NCBI GenBank assembly: GCA_035578155.1
Contig: JAPWDM010000009.1
Location: 6,112,001 to 6,176,000 of the forward strand
DNA from: Brachynemurus nebulosus
Taxonomy: Eukaryota > Arthropoda > Insecta > Neuroptera > Myrmeleontidae
DNA: 64,000 bases
Direction of reading: 5' to 3'
Of the stretch, positions 25,349 to 36,829 are shown in pieces. A program made the position numbers and the translations under genes. Every line of letters begins with the position of its first letter. Within the stretch, counting starts at the first letter, position 1. Below the pieces are notes generated by a model. The model had not been told where the DNA came from. It made no database searches and saw only the letters and a list, made by a program, of their open reading frames with translations.

Positions 25349-26246
25349 TTAAGGGGAGGTTTACTTGAGAGTCGTTAAAAAAAATCGATTTTTTTTTTGC
25401 AGAAATTGGTAGCTAATTATGTATAGAATATGTTCCCAAAATGATTTTGCTGAAAGTAATTTAGGGGAAGGTTTACTTAAGATTTGATAAAAAAAAAAAA
25501 TCGATTTTTTTTGCCGAAATTGATAGCAAATTATGAGTAGAATATGTTCCCAAAGCGATTTTACTGAAAATAATTTAAAAACAAGATTCTTGCACATTAA
25601 CCGAATCCAGTTTTCTATAAAAAAAAAAAAAAAAAATCAAAAAACGTAGTTCACGCAATAATGAGTATTAAATATAAAATTTTGAAAATACGTTTCTTTA
25701 TATATATATATTTTATAATATCTCGGAACTACATTTTTGGAACTGGCGGACACGATAACTCAAAAACTATTCGATGGATCCTTTTTTTTTAATTTTTTAT
25801 TTTAAAGATAATTCAATTCTTCGGCACCTCTACCTAAGTTCGATACACTTTCAATATTTTTTTTATTGTTATTTTTAAGTTTACTTTAAAAGGCAAAAAA
25901 ATAGATAAAAATCGTAATCAAAAGTTCAAACATCCGCCATTTTTTTTCTTTCAGCAATTTATTGATATTATAGGTAGAGGTGCCGGTACTCTTCATATAC
26001 TTTATAAATCTTTTTTGTTTTTGGATTTTGGTGGTTTATTACCGGCGCTAGGGTGTCCGCCAACAAGGCATTGGATTTTCGGATCGTCACACTGCACTAT
26101 CTATAAAATGGACAATTTTTTATATTTTTCCTTGAAAAATTTTTTTTGTATAGTTTAATACTTAATAAATATGTGTACAAAATTTGAAATTGATATTTAC
26201 TTCCGTTCTTGAGGGGAGGTTTACTCTCGAGTAAACCTCCCCTTAA
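25349..26246. mobile_element. TTAA-flanked MITE family A, copy 1
   Basis: TTAA at 25349-25352 and 26243-26246, with GGGGAGGTTTACTTGAG inward. Over its length it matches 53515-54387. The first 100 or so bases are repeated in tandem (second unit from about 25462, GGGGAAGGTTTACTT). The right end is odd: an extra inverted copy of the end sits next to the true end, giving a palindrome at 26212-26242. No transposase. Confidence 0.85.
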
Positions 26247-26961
26247 ACAATAAATGAAACCGATTTATAAACTTACAGTTTTTGAAGTTGGTGTCAAGCC
26301 AACTGAACCACGTTTAATATCATTACTTGTGCTCCTCTGTCTCATAATAAGTAACGAAAAAAAATCATATATTTTAAAACAAAAAAAAAATGTTTCCTTA
26401 AATTTTCGTAACCATTTCAGACGCTTAATTTACATGAACTAATTATATCGAGAGATTTACGCGATGCGTGCGAGTAAAAGGTGAAAAGTTTTGCTCAAAC
26501 CAGCCAGAGAGAGAGTATCAGCAGCACAGCACAAGCTCAGAAAACTAATTTAATTAAAGTATAATGTAAGTTGTGTTTATACATTATAAACTTTATTTAT
26601 GATTTCGACGTATATGGTTAACCACAAAATATACAATCTCACTCTCTTTCAAGTCTTCCGTCCCTCAAATACCTACCCTACACATTTAATATTTGTCTAA
26701 TGTTGTTCGTATATATGTAGAATTTTATGATGGGAATAAACAAAAACAAAAGATACACGTATATAATTGTGACGAGTACAGGGACAGATGTTGATAACCG
26801 AGCAAACTCATCATGAATAAAAATAATTGAGAATCAAAAAAAGTGAATGTATTGGTCTGGTTCAAGTTTTTCCTTTGTACCTTTCAATTTAAAGCTTTAA
26901 AGAAAATGATGTTACAGTAGCCACTATAAGATTGTGCACTACCAAAGTGTTAAAACCAATA
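26247..26961. other. No recognisable gene
   Basis: AT-rich with a short purine run (GAGAGAGAG) near 26509. No coding signal. Confidence 0.4.
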
Positions 26962-27423
26962 TTAAGACGGTTCTACACGATGCTACGAACACCTTCCAAC
27001 ATTGGACGTTCGATGGTTCATCGCATCGTGTGGTCGTTGTTCGAACCTATGAGTGTCCAATGTCGAGCATCAAACATTCGCATTTGGCTATGTCCCGCTC
27101 GATGTCGGTATTCTTGCACCAAGTCAAAGGGATGCTTCGAACGTTTGAAGGTCAATGTTGGTTGCGTTGGTTGGTTCGACTCAGCAGCTGCACGACTCGT
27201 TCATATGAAGAGAGACAACATCAGTGTATAACATTAGAGATCACATAAGACAGATAACAGCCTCGTCCACTGAGTACCAACACATCATCATTTGTATTGG
27301 ATCAAACATTCGATTCACCGTGTAGCAGATACATTCGTCGCACCAACTGTCGAACTTAATTGCCTCAAACGTTCGATTGAACGTTGGAAGGAACGTTCGT
27401 AGCATCGTGTAGAACCCGCTTAA
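26962..27423. mobile_element. TTAA-flanked MITE, GC-richer, AACGTTCG motifs
   Basis: TTAA 26962-26965 is followed by GACGGTTCTACACGATGC; GCATCGTGTAGAACCCGC precedes TTAA 27420-27423. Inverted ends extend about 30 bases (..TACGAAC). AACGTTCGA-like words recur on both strands throughout. Base composition is clearly richer in G+C than the flanks, and two overlapping 100-codon frames are open as a result; they match nothing I know and are probably chance. Confidence 0.85.
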
Positions 27424-28236
27424 CTTTCATCACTCTGGTGTGGCAAACGCAATCAAACGTTGCATGTAAGTACACGCAGAATGTTTGTTTTGTTATTGTC
27501 GTAGTACAGGTACATAGCAATAAACTAATTACTGGTGACTACATATTTTTTTTTTTTTATCTCACCATGAAACTGTAATTTTAGTCCCGTGCTGTAACAC
27601 TTTCATAGTGTCGACTGTAATTAACGGTGATACGTTTAATCCTTGCTCAAGGTGAATGTTGAATAATTAATTCTATTTTTTCGCACGATAGGGTGTTAAT
27701 TTTATAAATTATTTATAAATCCTTCGTAAAATAGCTTATCCTATAAGAAGATAAAATAATTTTCTTGTTTCTTAAAATGCCATTAAAGAGGATTTTTCGA
27801 TATTTAAAAAATAATTATATTTTCTTTGTATTCGATATAAACAAACAAATCGAATCGATTCACTCGACAAATTTTTTTAAATTCAGCAACCATTGTCTTA
27901 AGATGTACCTAGTTTCCTGTTACTTCTCCCTTTTGTTATTTTTATATTAGTGTAACTATAATAACTTAAAATATACGTCAAATTTTGCTTGATTTGTTAA
28001 TGTTGTCAGACCTCAAAAACGTCAAAATTATCAGTATTTAACAATATTTATAGTAATTACGTATTTATCAGCCTGGTAAAAGTTTAAAAACTAGAGCTGA
28101 TCTCTCTGCTTACAATGCCGTAAGAAAAATGACGTCACACAACTCCACTAAACAAAATTATTTGTGCAAAGTGCAACTTTATAATCTCATAAAGTTTAGT
28201 CGAAGTATCTGATACATTAGTATTCAAAATATGCTT
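27424..28236. other. No recognisable feature
   Basis: AT-rich; no element ends or coding signal identified. Confidence 0.4.
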
Positions 28237-28390
28237 ACTCAACGTTCAGCTAAACTGAATCTTGAACACTCGATTTCGTTTGAATCAAAAGAACAGTCTA
28301 TGTGATTGAATGATTTTGAAACTGGAGTGGTTCTCAAACAAGGAACGGTGGTCAAGGGAGTAAAGGGATTCGAATCCTGGCACTTGCAAT
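28237..28390 (-). mobile_element. tRNA-derived SINE, truncated
   Basis: On the minus strand a B-box-like GGATTCGAATCCC is followed by TTCAATCACAT and GAAATCGAGTG..CAGTTTAGCTGAACG, the same order as the SINE at 40317-40609. The head is cut off by the piggyBac-like element that starts at TTAA 28393, so that element landed in the SINE head. Confidence 0.65.
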
Positions 28391-28392
28391 TT

Positions 28393-29297
28393 TTAACCCT
28401 AGAATCATACGTACACGTCAAAACGACGAACGAACTTCTCTACCTGCTCCAATACTACAACTTGTCGGTACCTGCTTGCTGTGAGATTTCTGTTATCTAA
28501 TTTATTTGTTGTTATAACACATAAGACGTATTTATTTTGTTTATAGTCATTGTCGTTTTGTTTGTATTGAAATAGTGTCCGTCAAAAGAACGTCGATGTA
28601 TGATTACGCGATGTTTTTTTTTTTTAAAGATTTTGTACTCCACGTATAACAGATTTCCTAATTTTTCTAACATTTATTAAAGATATGGATGTTATAATTA
28701 ATTTATTCAATGATTGTGATAATGTGAAAGATGATTACAGCTATTTGACTTATAGAGACGACATAATACTGAAGGTTTAATGTATTGAATCGAAAACTAA
28801 AGAATGCGTTTCAAGTGACTTAGTAAAAGATTAACAATTTATTTTGTGGAAAATAATTTAATTTTTATTATTTTTTGAGATCTTATTCGAAAAATTACTA
28901 ACAAATTTTAGAAAATTTACAAATGTGCCTAATGGGGAAACAGCTACATTTCTATAGGAATATTTATGACTGAGAAATTTCACATTCTGTAAAGTCACAC
29001 ATGTCCACTGACTGGTAATAGTTCATAAATTAATTATTTGAAACACATGTTTTATGATACAATTGATGTATTTATCTATTTTTTTTTTATAATGAAAATA
29101 TATTTTGATAAAAAGATTAAAAAAATTAATAAATATTTACATTAAGAAATTTTTCCAAATCCAATTTTTTTAAATATTTTGTTCGCTTTTGTAGTATTGT
29201 TATGTACAAAAAGTGGTTTTTGCAAATGAACTCTAAAACTCTCCGTAAAAAGTCCATCCGTCAAAACGACGTCGATGTATGATTAACGTTTCTCGTA
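28393..29297 (+). mobile_element. piggyBac-like MITE, copy 1 (3' end lost)
   Basis: TTAA 28393-28396 then CCCTAGAATCATACGT, the CCCTAGA/TTAA arrangement typical of piggyBac-like elements. It aligns with the full copies at 33256 and 43154 up to TTTCTCGTAG near 29297, where the last 25 or so bases including the right inverted end are missing. Subterminal motif GTCAAAACGAC occurs near both ends with a variant in the middle. No transposase. Confidence 0.85.
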
Positions 29298-30792
29298 GAT
29301 AGATAAAAGTTCTCTCATAAACGATTAGAGTTGATACAATTGCACCCTGTATACTATGATACTGGTAGCGACTAGACTGACGCCACAAATAATAATTATT
29401 ATTAGGTTAATTGCATGTCTTTTTAAATAGTTGCACAAATAAATTTTTATGGTAGCCAAGCGTACCGCCACCATATTAATAACATAATATAAACAGATAA
29501 GGTAATTTATTAAGCCAAACTCATCTGACATTTCTATTCTGGCTACGAACGAGGCAAGCATAACGTTTAATTCGAACCGTACGCGTACCAACGATAAATA
29601 AATGTTTTATTTCTTGCTCAAGTCCGTACTTTTTTTTTCTTCGTCTCTATAATAAAACTTTCTTTTTTAATAGGAACAAGATTAATTATACTTGTAGAAC
29701 AGTAAGAATAAATTTTTGTTTGTCTTCCCATTTGTTTCATTGGTGTGTGTCATTCAGGCCATTCCATGAAAATTATATCAAATATGTTTGATTTGAAAGG
29801 TTAAATAGAAATAGATTTAAATACTAAATTTGACCTAAACAATTTCGACTTAAGGGGGGGAAAGTTCTGTAGCATATTTTCCAGAAAATTTTTAAGTCTG
29901 AATTCGAAAAATAGATATTTCTACAGTACATATTATAAGTGTAACGCTTCAATATTTTCGAACGTAGAAAAACAACTTTAAACGCGATTTTCTCAAAACG
30001 TGTATTTTCGTGCGTCGATTTGTATAAAACTTCACAGGAATATGTGAACATAAAACTTTTAAATATTTCTTTTTTCAAAATTGTTCTGAACTTTTAACTT
30101 TTTTTACGAAATTTTAACGAAAACATTTTACTTTTTGATTTTAGGTGATTTTTTTCTAAAAAAATCCATCTTTTCTAAAAAAAATTTGTCGAGATATCCT
30201 ATGTTCTATATTGTGAGATATATCTTATCAAAAGACACTTACATATTATTTTTGATATTACTCTGTTTTTCTTACACCGAGTTTACGTATTTTTTCGTTG
30301 AAATGTACAGAATGTTATGGCCAAGGATCTGTCGAAATCAGAAAATTAAAAAAAAAATAAAATCATAAAATTTTACAAGAGTACTTACGCTGGTCTAAGT
30401 ATTTTTTTACAATTTTCGCTCACCTAATAGAAATAAACTATCTTGATTCTTGACTTTGGTGTTAGAGTGGGGGTAAGATTCTTCAAATAATTATATGATA
30501 TTTTAAGCACAAATTTTAAAGTTTTAAACTACTTATTTACCAAAGTAAAAATTCTTTATTTTTTGAAAATTTTATTGTGTGCGAATCAAACAATGGCCTT
30601 AACGCCACAAAAAATAACAACTGATATTTCGTTTCCGTATAAAATATTGTAATGATTCGTTACGAATACGAAAAAAAAAAGAAAAAGCGAAGAAAACGAA
30701 GAAAATAGCGACAACGCCAAAGAGGCAAATACAAAAAGATATGTAATAAATACAATTGCCTAATTCCGTTTTTATTTGTTGTACTTGTGTTT
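29298..30792. other. No confirmed gene; lone TTAA end
   Basis: TTAAGGGGGGGAAAGTTCTG at 29850 looks like one end of a TTAA element; no partner end was found. An 88-codon minus-strand frame at 29325-29591 encodes hydrophobic stretches but shows no family I recognise. Confidence 0.4.
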
Positions 30793-30948
30793 CTATGTAT
30801 GCATGTATGTATGTATGTATGTATGTATGTATGTATGTATGTATGTATGTATGTATGTATGTATGTATGTATGTATGTATGTATGTATGTATGGATGTAT
30901 GTATGTATGTATGTATGTATGTATGTATGTGTGTGTGTATGTGTGTGA
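30793..30948. repeat. (ATGT)n microsatellite
   Basis: About 155 bases of tetranucleotide repeat with one interruption (GGATG near 30892) and a GTGTGTG end. Long frames on both strands here are repeat artefacts. Confidence 0.98.
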
Positions 30949-31892
30949 TACGTTACTTTATTACAATAATAACAATAATAACGGTAATAGAAATAAAATC
31001 CAAATACGCAAGTAAGTATTATGGGTTTGTTTTTTGCCCTCATTTCCAAGTTTTATCTGTTTCTATTTTTTTTTTATCCAATCATCGTCCAAACTTCTAA
31101 ATTATTTTACACAAATACACACACTCCCAAGCAGAGGAAACATCAATTGAAACAATTCAATTAATTTACGGGATAAATAGTTCAGTAATTATAGTCTATA
31201 ATTACTGAATTTATGAATTCACACAGGTGCGTCAGTATCCATTAGCATTCTGTTTTCTGATTGTAACAGTGTTGCCACTTTTCACTAAATGAAGTTGTTC
31301 CATTACTTCGAATGTGGAACTCATCACCACATTTCATGATTCACAAACCACCCAAACACAACAAGAATTGAGATATATACAGACACAGATAGTTTCATTT
31401 ATATAAAGTAACTTAGACATATTTTTGTTTGCTGTTCTTATATAATATTCCATGAATAATTTCATTTTATTCGAGTGTGTTAAATAAACTTTCGTCATCA
31501 TCTATCCCCCCCCTCACTACCCTTCTCCCTTCCCCATTACTGCAGCAGCGGCGTGGTTACAACGCGCGAACTTTAAATGAATATTAAGCAGTTTTGTCTT
31601 GAAGCAGTGAATTAATTGTTCTATACTACAGATGAATTATATCATATAATATCTAACGTACAAAAACATGGAGGGTTACAACAGTAAATAACTATTTAGT
31701 GATTTTGAATAATAATTTAAATTGTAAATATCATCAGGATGTTGTAATTTTCTTTGTGGAATAATTATTGTACATATATTTAATTCGTGGTTGGCTCAAA
31801 AATTTCTTGAGTTTCAGTGTTTTGTGTTGAACGTTTATATGATTTAGTATAATTTATCTAGTTGAAAATTTAGACATTTTAATAGACAAAAC
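30949..31892. other. No gene; small hairpin
   Basis: Perfect 13-base arms at 31181-31193 and 31197-31209 (TTCAGTAATTATA). A less AT-rich patch at about 31502-31570 contains C-runs. Nothing else recognised. Confidence 0.45.
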
Positions 31893-31947
31893 TAGGTATT
31901 GCGGTGCTTGACAGTGCAATGTAAATTGCCTGAGTTCAGGAGCAATT
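31893..31947. repeat. Single arm related to the 1571-1709 foldback
   Basis: TAGGTATTG..GCTTGACAGTGCA..ATTGCCTGAGTTCAGGAGCAA aligns with the left arm of 1571-1709 with scattered changes. There is no second arm nearby. Confidence 0.65.
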
Positions 31948-33255
31948 TAATTCATTTTTACTGCCGGGCTGATAACTGGTTTCAAAAATTACTCAATAGA
32001 ATTTTTAATTATTAACCTCAAATTATTATGGCAATTTTCAACACTGGCAATTCAAAAATCAAAAATTTTACGTTAATTCCAAATCGTCAAACGGTTTCAG
32101 AAATGCGTGTATCTTAAATTCATAAACACAACCCACGCTAAAAAAAAAAAAGGAAGCCACTTTGAACACCTTACACGTATACTAAATTAATATAAATATT
32201 AACATCAAATATGATACAATTGAAAAATTAAATCAAATTGATTCATATTTGCTCCCTCTCTGTTGATTCCCGTTTCTCTTACCACCCCAAACTCCCCTCC
32301 GTCGACGTACGAAACTGAATAAATATACATACAAACAGAGAAATAGCCGGAAATGCATCCATTTGGAAATTTTTCCATTTCAATAATTCTTAATTCGCTA
32401 CAAATCACAATAGAGGTAGTGTCGAATTGGAATAGACAGAGATAGAATGCGAGAAATATTCGGAAACATTTAATAATTTAATTTGTATCGTATATTTTAT
32501 TTATTTATTTTTTTTTTTTTTTTTCATTTGATAAAAGTAAAATTTCGGTACTCTTTAAAAAAGAAATGTATTCGAACATATTTACCATATTCAGATTTAA
32601 ATTTTAATCGCCCTGTATACAGTTCCGTGAAAAAAAATTCAACGGAGATTAAACATCATAAAAAAATCGAAAACATTTTATGTAATATTAAAATTGTTAA
32701 AACAAAATATATTCTATTTAAATATCAATACCTACATTATCGACACAGGTACCAGTTGAGATGCATCGCATATGTACATAAATATATGTATATGTAAAAA
32801 AAAAATAAATTGGTACTACTATAATAGGCGTTCTACCAGACTAACGACTCATTTAGTAATTTAATGTGATCTATTTGAATTCCGCGAATAAAGACAGTAG
32901 TAACTCATGTCAGGTACGAAATCAAATTTTAATATTTATACTCCGTTACGCCCGCCCCTGGAATTATTTTTTACTGATAGACACCTCACTTCTGAATTGT
33001 TGTGAAAAGTTCCAAAAAGTTTAACTTGTTTGTTAAGAGTAACATTTCGCCAATGTAATTCCATGAAAGCGTAATATTTTAGCGTCGTTGATGAACTTAT
33101 AAAAGGCATCCACGTTTTCGTTTCACTCTCAAATTTATTTTATTTTTCGAAAATGAACACTCATTTTTGTGTCTATCGAAATAAATACTTGGCAGCTAAT
33201 TTGGAAGTAGCTCATTCCGCTGTTAAAATATTCCAGTATAACTTATTTTCAAGTA
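31948..33255. other. No confirmed gene
   Basis: AT-rich with a T-run at about 32508-32524. Unrecognised frames at 32205-32408 (-) and 32483-32797 (+). A promoter-like stretch near 33098 is listed separately. Confidence 0.4.
33098..33155 (+). promoter_or_regulatory. TATA-box-like stretch ahead of an ATG
   Basis: TATAAAAG (33098-33105) is followed 27 bases after its first T by an initiator-like TTCACTC and then by ATG at 33153 in good insect context (GAAAATG). The frame runs 34 codons before entering the piggyBac-like element at 33256. AT-rich DNA yields such words by chance, so this is only a weak candidate. Confidence 0.15.
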
Positions 33256-34191
33256 TTAACCCTAGAATCATACGTACTCGTCAAATTGACTACCCAACTT
33301 CTCTATACCTGCTCCAGTACTACAACTTGTCGTTGCTTGTCTGTTCTGAAACTTCTGGTATCTAATTTATTTGTTATGATAACACAGCAAACGTATTAAT
33401 TTTGTTTATAGTTGCTGTCGTTTTGTATATATTAAAATAGTGTGCGTCAATTAGACGTCGATGTATGATTAACGTATGGTTTTTTTTAAAGATTTTGTAC
33501 TTCACATATTATAAAAGTTTTCCTAATTTTTCTAAAATTTATTAAAGATATGGTTGTTATAATTAATTTATTCAATGATAATGATAATGTGAAAGATGAT
33601 TACAGCTGTTTGACTTACAGAGACGACATAATACTGAAGTTTTAATATATTGAATCGAAAACTAAAAAATGCGTTTCAAGTGACTTAATAAAAGATTAAC
33701 AATTTATTTTGTGGAAAATATTTTAATTTTATTATTTTTTGAGATCTTATTCGAAAAAATACTGATAAATTTTAGGAAATTTACAAATGTGCCTAATGAG
33801 GAAATAACTATATATCTACGGGAATACTTATGACTGAGAAATTTCACATTCTGTAAAGTCACACATGTCCACTGACTCATAAGAGTTCATAAATTAATTA
33901 TTTGAAAGACATGTCTTATGATACAATTAATGTATTTATCTATTTTTTAATTTTTATAATGAAAATATGCTTTCATAAAAAGTTTAAAAAAATTAATAAA
34001 TATTTATATTAAAAAATTTTTCCAAATCCAATTTTTTTAAATATTTTTGTTCGCTTTTGTAGTATTGTTATGTAAAAAAAAATGTTTTTTGCAAATAAAC
34101 TCTAAAACTCTCCGTAAAAAGTCTGTTCATCAAATTGACATCGATATATGATTAACGTTTCTCGTAGACCAAAGTATGATTCTAGGGTTAA
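33256..34191 (+). mobile_element. piggyBac-like MITE, copy 2 (complete)
   Basis: TTAA at 33256-33259 and 34188-34191, with CCCTAGAATCATACGT inward on the left and GTATGATTCTAGGG on the right. 936 bp. Same family as 28393 and 43154, but its three subterminal motifs read CAAATTGAC, CAATTAGAC and CAAATTGAC where the other copies have CAAAACGAC, CAAAAGRAC and CAAAACGAC. No transposase. Confidence 0.9.
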
Positions 34192-35260
34192 AAAAAAAGT
34201 TAGTAGGTACCGATTACTATGAGTGCACCATATTTTCTTTTTTTTGCACCACACGTATGAGAATATTTTTTTGCCTTTTTTGGCGTTCTGGAACCGTTCC
34301 AAATATTTACTATTCAAATTAAATCTGATATCTCAAACATACTCGACGCTATCAGTTACTGTTCTACTATTTGAGTTTCGGTCTATCTGTCTATTTGAAG
34401 CGTTACACTAGATAAAATTCGGCTTTTTATTTTTTTTTCGGGATTCAATATTATTTAATGTCTTTCAAAGGATATACATATCTACGTATATCCATTCTGA
34501 ACTAAATTGATACTATGGATGACTGAAAATCGTAAAAAAAATTTTCAAGTACTCCTGTAAAGAAGAGCAAATATTTTTTTTTTATTGTACAGTTTTACGC
34601 AAAAATACGCTTATATGTAAGTTGTACAGTAATGATTTGAAAAAGTTTGGAACATGTTTTAAACTTATTCAAGCTTAAACTTTATTATCAGGGGTGTAAG
34701 TATAGTTACTGCGCTTCAATAACATGTTTTTCTTAGAAATTTTCTTGGGTTTTCCTGGGTTAAAAACTAGCCTGTGTCCTTCTCTAGGCATGAAAGCAAA
34801 ATGAACAAACAATCTTTCATATTTATAATACTTATTAGTTAGGATGAAAATCTAAAACCATCTTGCTAATTTACTGCATATTACTAATATGCATTTTTTT
34901 CTACTCCTGTTGAAGAACACACTCATTACACATCTGTTAATTGTTGAAAAAGTTAGAGCATTATTCAAAGGTATGGAAGAATGATCATTACTCAATATCT
35001 TTCGACCATTGAAATTATCGTATTAACCATTATTCAATGGGTTTGCGATTGTTTTGTGAATAATATAAATTTTAATTGCATATATATTGCGTAGTAACGT
35101 GTAAGTAAAAAAAAACAATTTGAATTTTATTTTAATTGTTTCCATAGATACATATACTAACATTTAATGCAATTAGAGATTGATTAAAATTTTCATTATT
35201 TTGATTTAAAATTTATATCAATTTTATTTAAATCAAAAAGGAAAAAGGTCATAGAAAAAA
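34192..35260. other. No recognisable feature
   Basis: AT-rich, no element ends or coding signal recognised. Confidence 0.4.
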
Positions 35261-35398
35261 TATAGTATTCTACTCGCTTCCAATGGCTATTACTCACTCA
35301 AATGCATTACGACACTCGTCTCGTAAACTCGGCTCGTGTTGCAATTTAAGCTTCGTGAGTAATAGCTATCATTACCAGCTCGTTTAATAATATACTAT
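35261..35398. repeat. Imperfect foldback, about 138 bp
   Basis: 35261-35297 (TATAGTAT..CTATTACTCAC) pairs with 35355-35398 (GTGAGTAATAG..ATACTAT). The loop is less AT-rich and carries ACACTCGTCTCG and GGCTCGTGT words. Probably a small MITE. Confidence 0.6.
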
Positions 35399-35450
35399 TA
35401 TCCATTTGAATCCATATATATACACATGTATGTGTGTATATATATTATAT

Positions 35451-35592
35451 ACAGGGTGTAAGGGAAATAACTCTTATCCTTTTGAGGGGTGACGCGACTG
35501 TTAATTCCGAAAAAATTCCTGCGTTTTTAGTGTCTACAGGGTGCTATGAGTAACCCCTCAAAAGGTGGTCACTTATTTCTCTGACACCCTGT
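35451..35592. mobile_element. ACAGGGTGT-ended foldback MITE
   Basis: ACAGGGTGTAAGGGAAATAA and its inverted counterpart ending ACACCCTGT bound a 142-bp element lying between TAT and ATA. A second inverted pair (CCTTTTGAGGGGT / ACCCCTCAAAAGG) lies inside. The half copy at 19926-20019 confirms it is dispersed. Confidence 0.75.
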
Positions 35593-36193
35593 ATACAAGA
35601 GATAATTGGTATCATCTGTCTTAGAAGTATGCAATAAATCTATCCTAACATTTTTTTTACCATGTTGGTACAGTCAAATCTATATGCTGCGCTCACAAGT
35701 GCCCATCAAAGTGCATAATCTGAATAAAATGTAAGAAATTGTAAGATTAAGTTGCGTTCGCACAAGAAGAGGTTTCAGTGTACACCATTTATGTGAGCTT
35801 CTGAGAATATTCTTATATACTTATGCGGTGTAAATTTAAGCGAGGAATCAATGTATATACGAAAATCAATAATTTTAAAATTGAGTTTTACAAATGAAAA
35901 AGGCATTAAGATAAGAATTTAATGCTATTTGTTTTGTGTTTTCCGTATTTTCCTTTATTTGTTGCCAAATAATCTTGTTTTTTAATGAAACCATCATTAG
36001 TATTGTTGTATTTCTTCGATTTAAGTATATTTATTCTTTGATTCCGTTACTTTATGGTATTAAGGCAGTCAGATAGAGACAAAAAATTTCTTTAAATATA
36101 GATAGGTATAAAATTGCTTGTTTTCGAAATAATTGCATTTATTTGCGTTTATTGATCAAAAACACATGTACTAAGTACCTACTCAAATAGTCT
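35593..36193. other. No recognisable feature
   Basis: AT-rich; nothing identified. Confidence 0.4.
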
Positions 36194-36678
36194 AATAGCA
36201 CTAAATTTTATCTATACATTAATTTTAGAATAGAGACAAAAATTTTTAAAAAAGAGATTCTTGTAGGGATTGCCGAGGAGAACATTAGCGCAAAATGTGA
36301 ACTCCCGGAAATGTTTTTCTTTTTTATAATATGAATAGCGTTTTTTTACCTTTCATCGCTTAATTAGCGAAAACGGTGATAGTTACATTAAAAAATGTTA
36401 AGACCTTTTTTGTAGAGAATCGAATTCTCTACAAAAATGGTCTTAACACTTTTTAATGTATCTATCACCGTTTTCGCTACGTAAGCGGTGAAAAGTCAAA
36501 AAACTCTATTTATGAATTTTCAATAATGTTTAAACAATATAAAAAAAACATTGCCGGGAGTTCACATTTTGCACAAATGTTCTCCGCGGTAATCCCTACA
36601 AGAATCTCTTTTTAAAAATTTTTTATATCTATTCTAAAATTAATGTTTAGTGAGATAGGGCTTAAAATTAGTGCTATT
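36194..36678. repeat. Long foldback, about 485 bp
   Basis: The arms run 36194-36420 and 36424-36678 around a 3-base loop. Inner 60 bases are near-perfect (TGTAGAGAAT, GGTCTTAACA, AACGGTGATAG); outer parts share GAGATTCTTGTAGGGATT, GTGAACTCCCGG and AATAGCACTAA. Such a tight palindrome would form a strong hairpin in RNA. No target duplication seen. Confidence 0.85.
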
Positions 36679-36829
36679 GAGCAAAAAAACGTCTTTTAGT
36701 AGCAATTTGATTCATGTATACTTAGTCCCATAAAAATATTGTAAGTATTTTTCAGCGAAAGAAATGATAAAAAAACGTTTTCATTGGTCATTTAGTTGTA
36801 GGTAGGTAAAGGCGATACAAGTTAAATAA

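Noticed and set aside
26932..27248. Two overlapping frames of about 100 codons in a GC-richer segment
   Set aside because: They lie in different frames of the same TTAA-flanked MITE; the open frames follow from its base composition and repeated words.
29325..29591. 88-codon hydrophobic frame on the minus strand, possible membrane protein
   Set aside because: No family resemblance, no splice or promoter context, and hydrophobic runs are common in translated AT-rich DNA.
30660..31100. Open frames of 114-129 codons
   Set aside because: They are translations of the (ATGT)n microsatellite.
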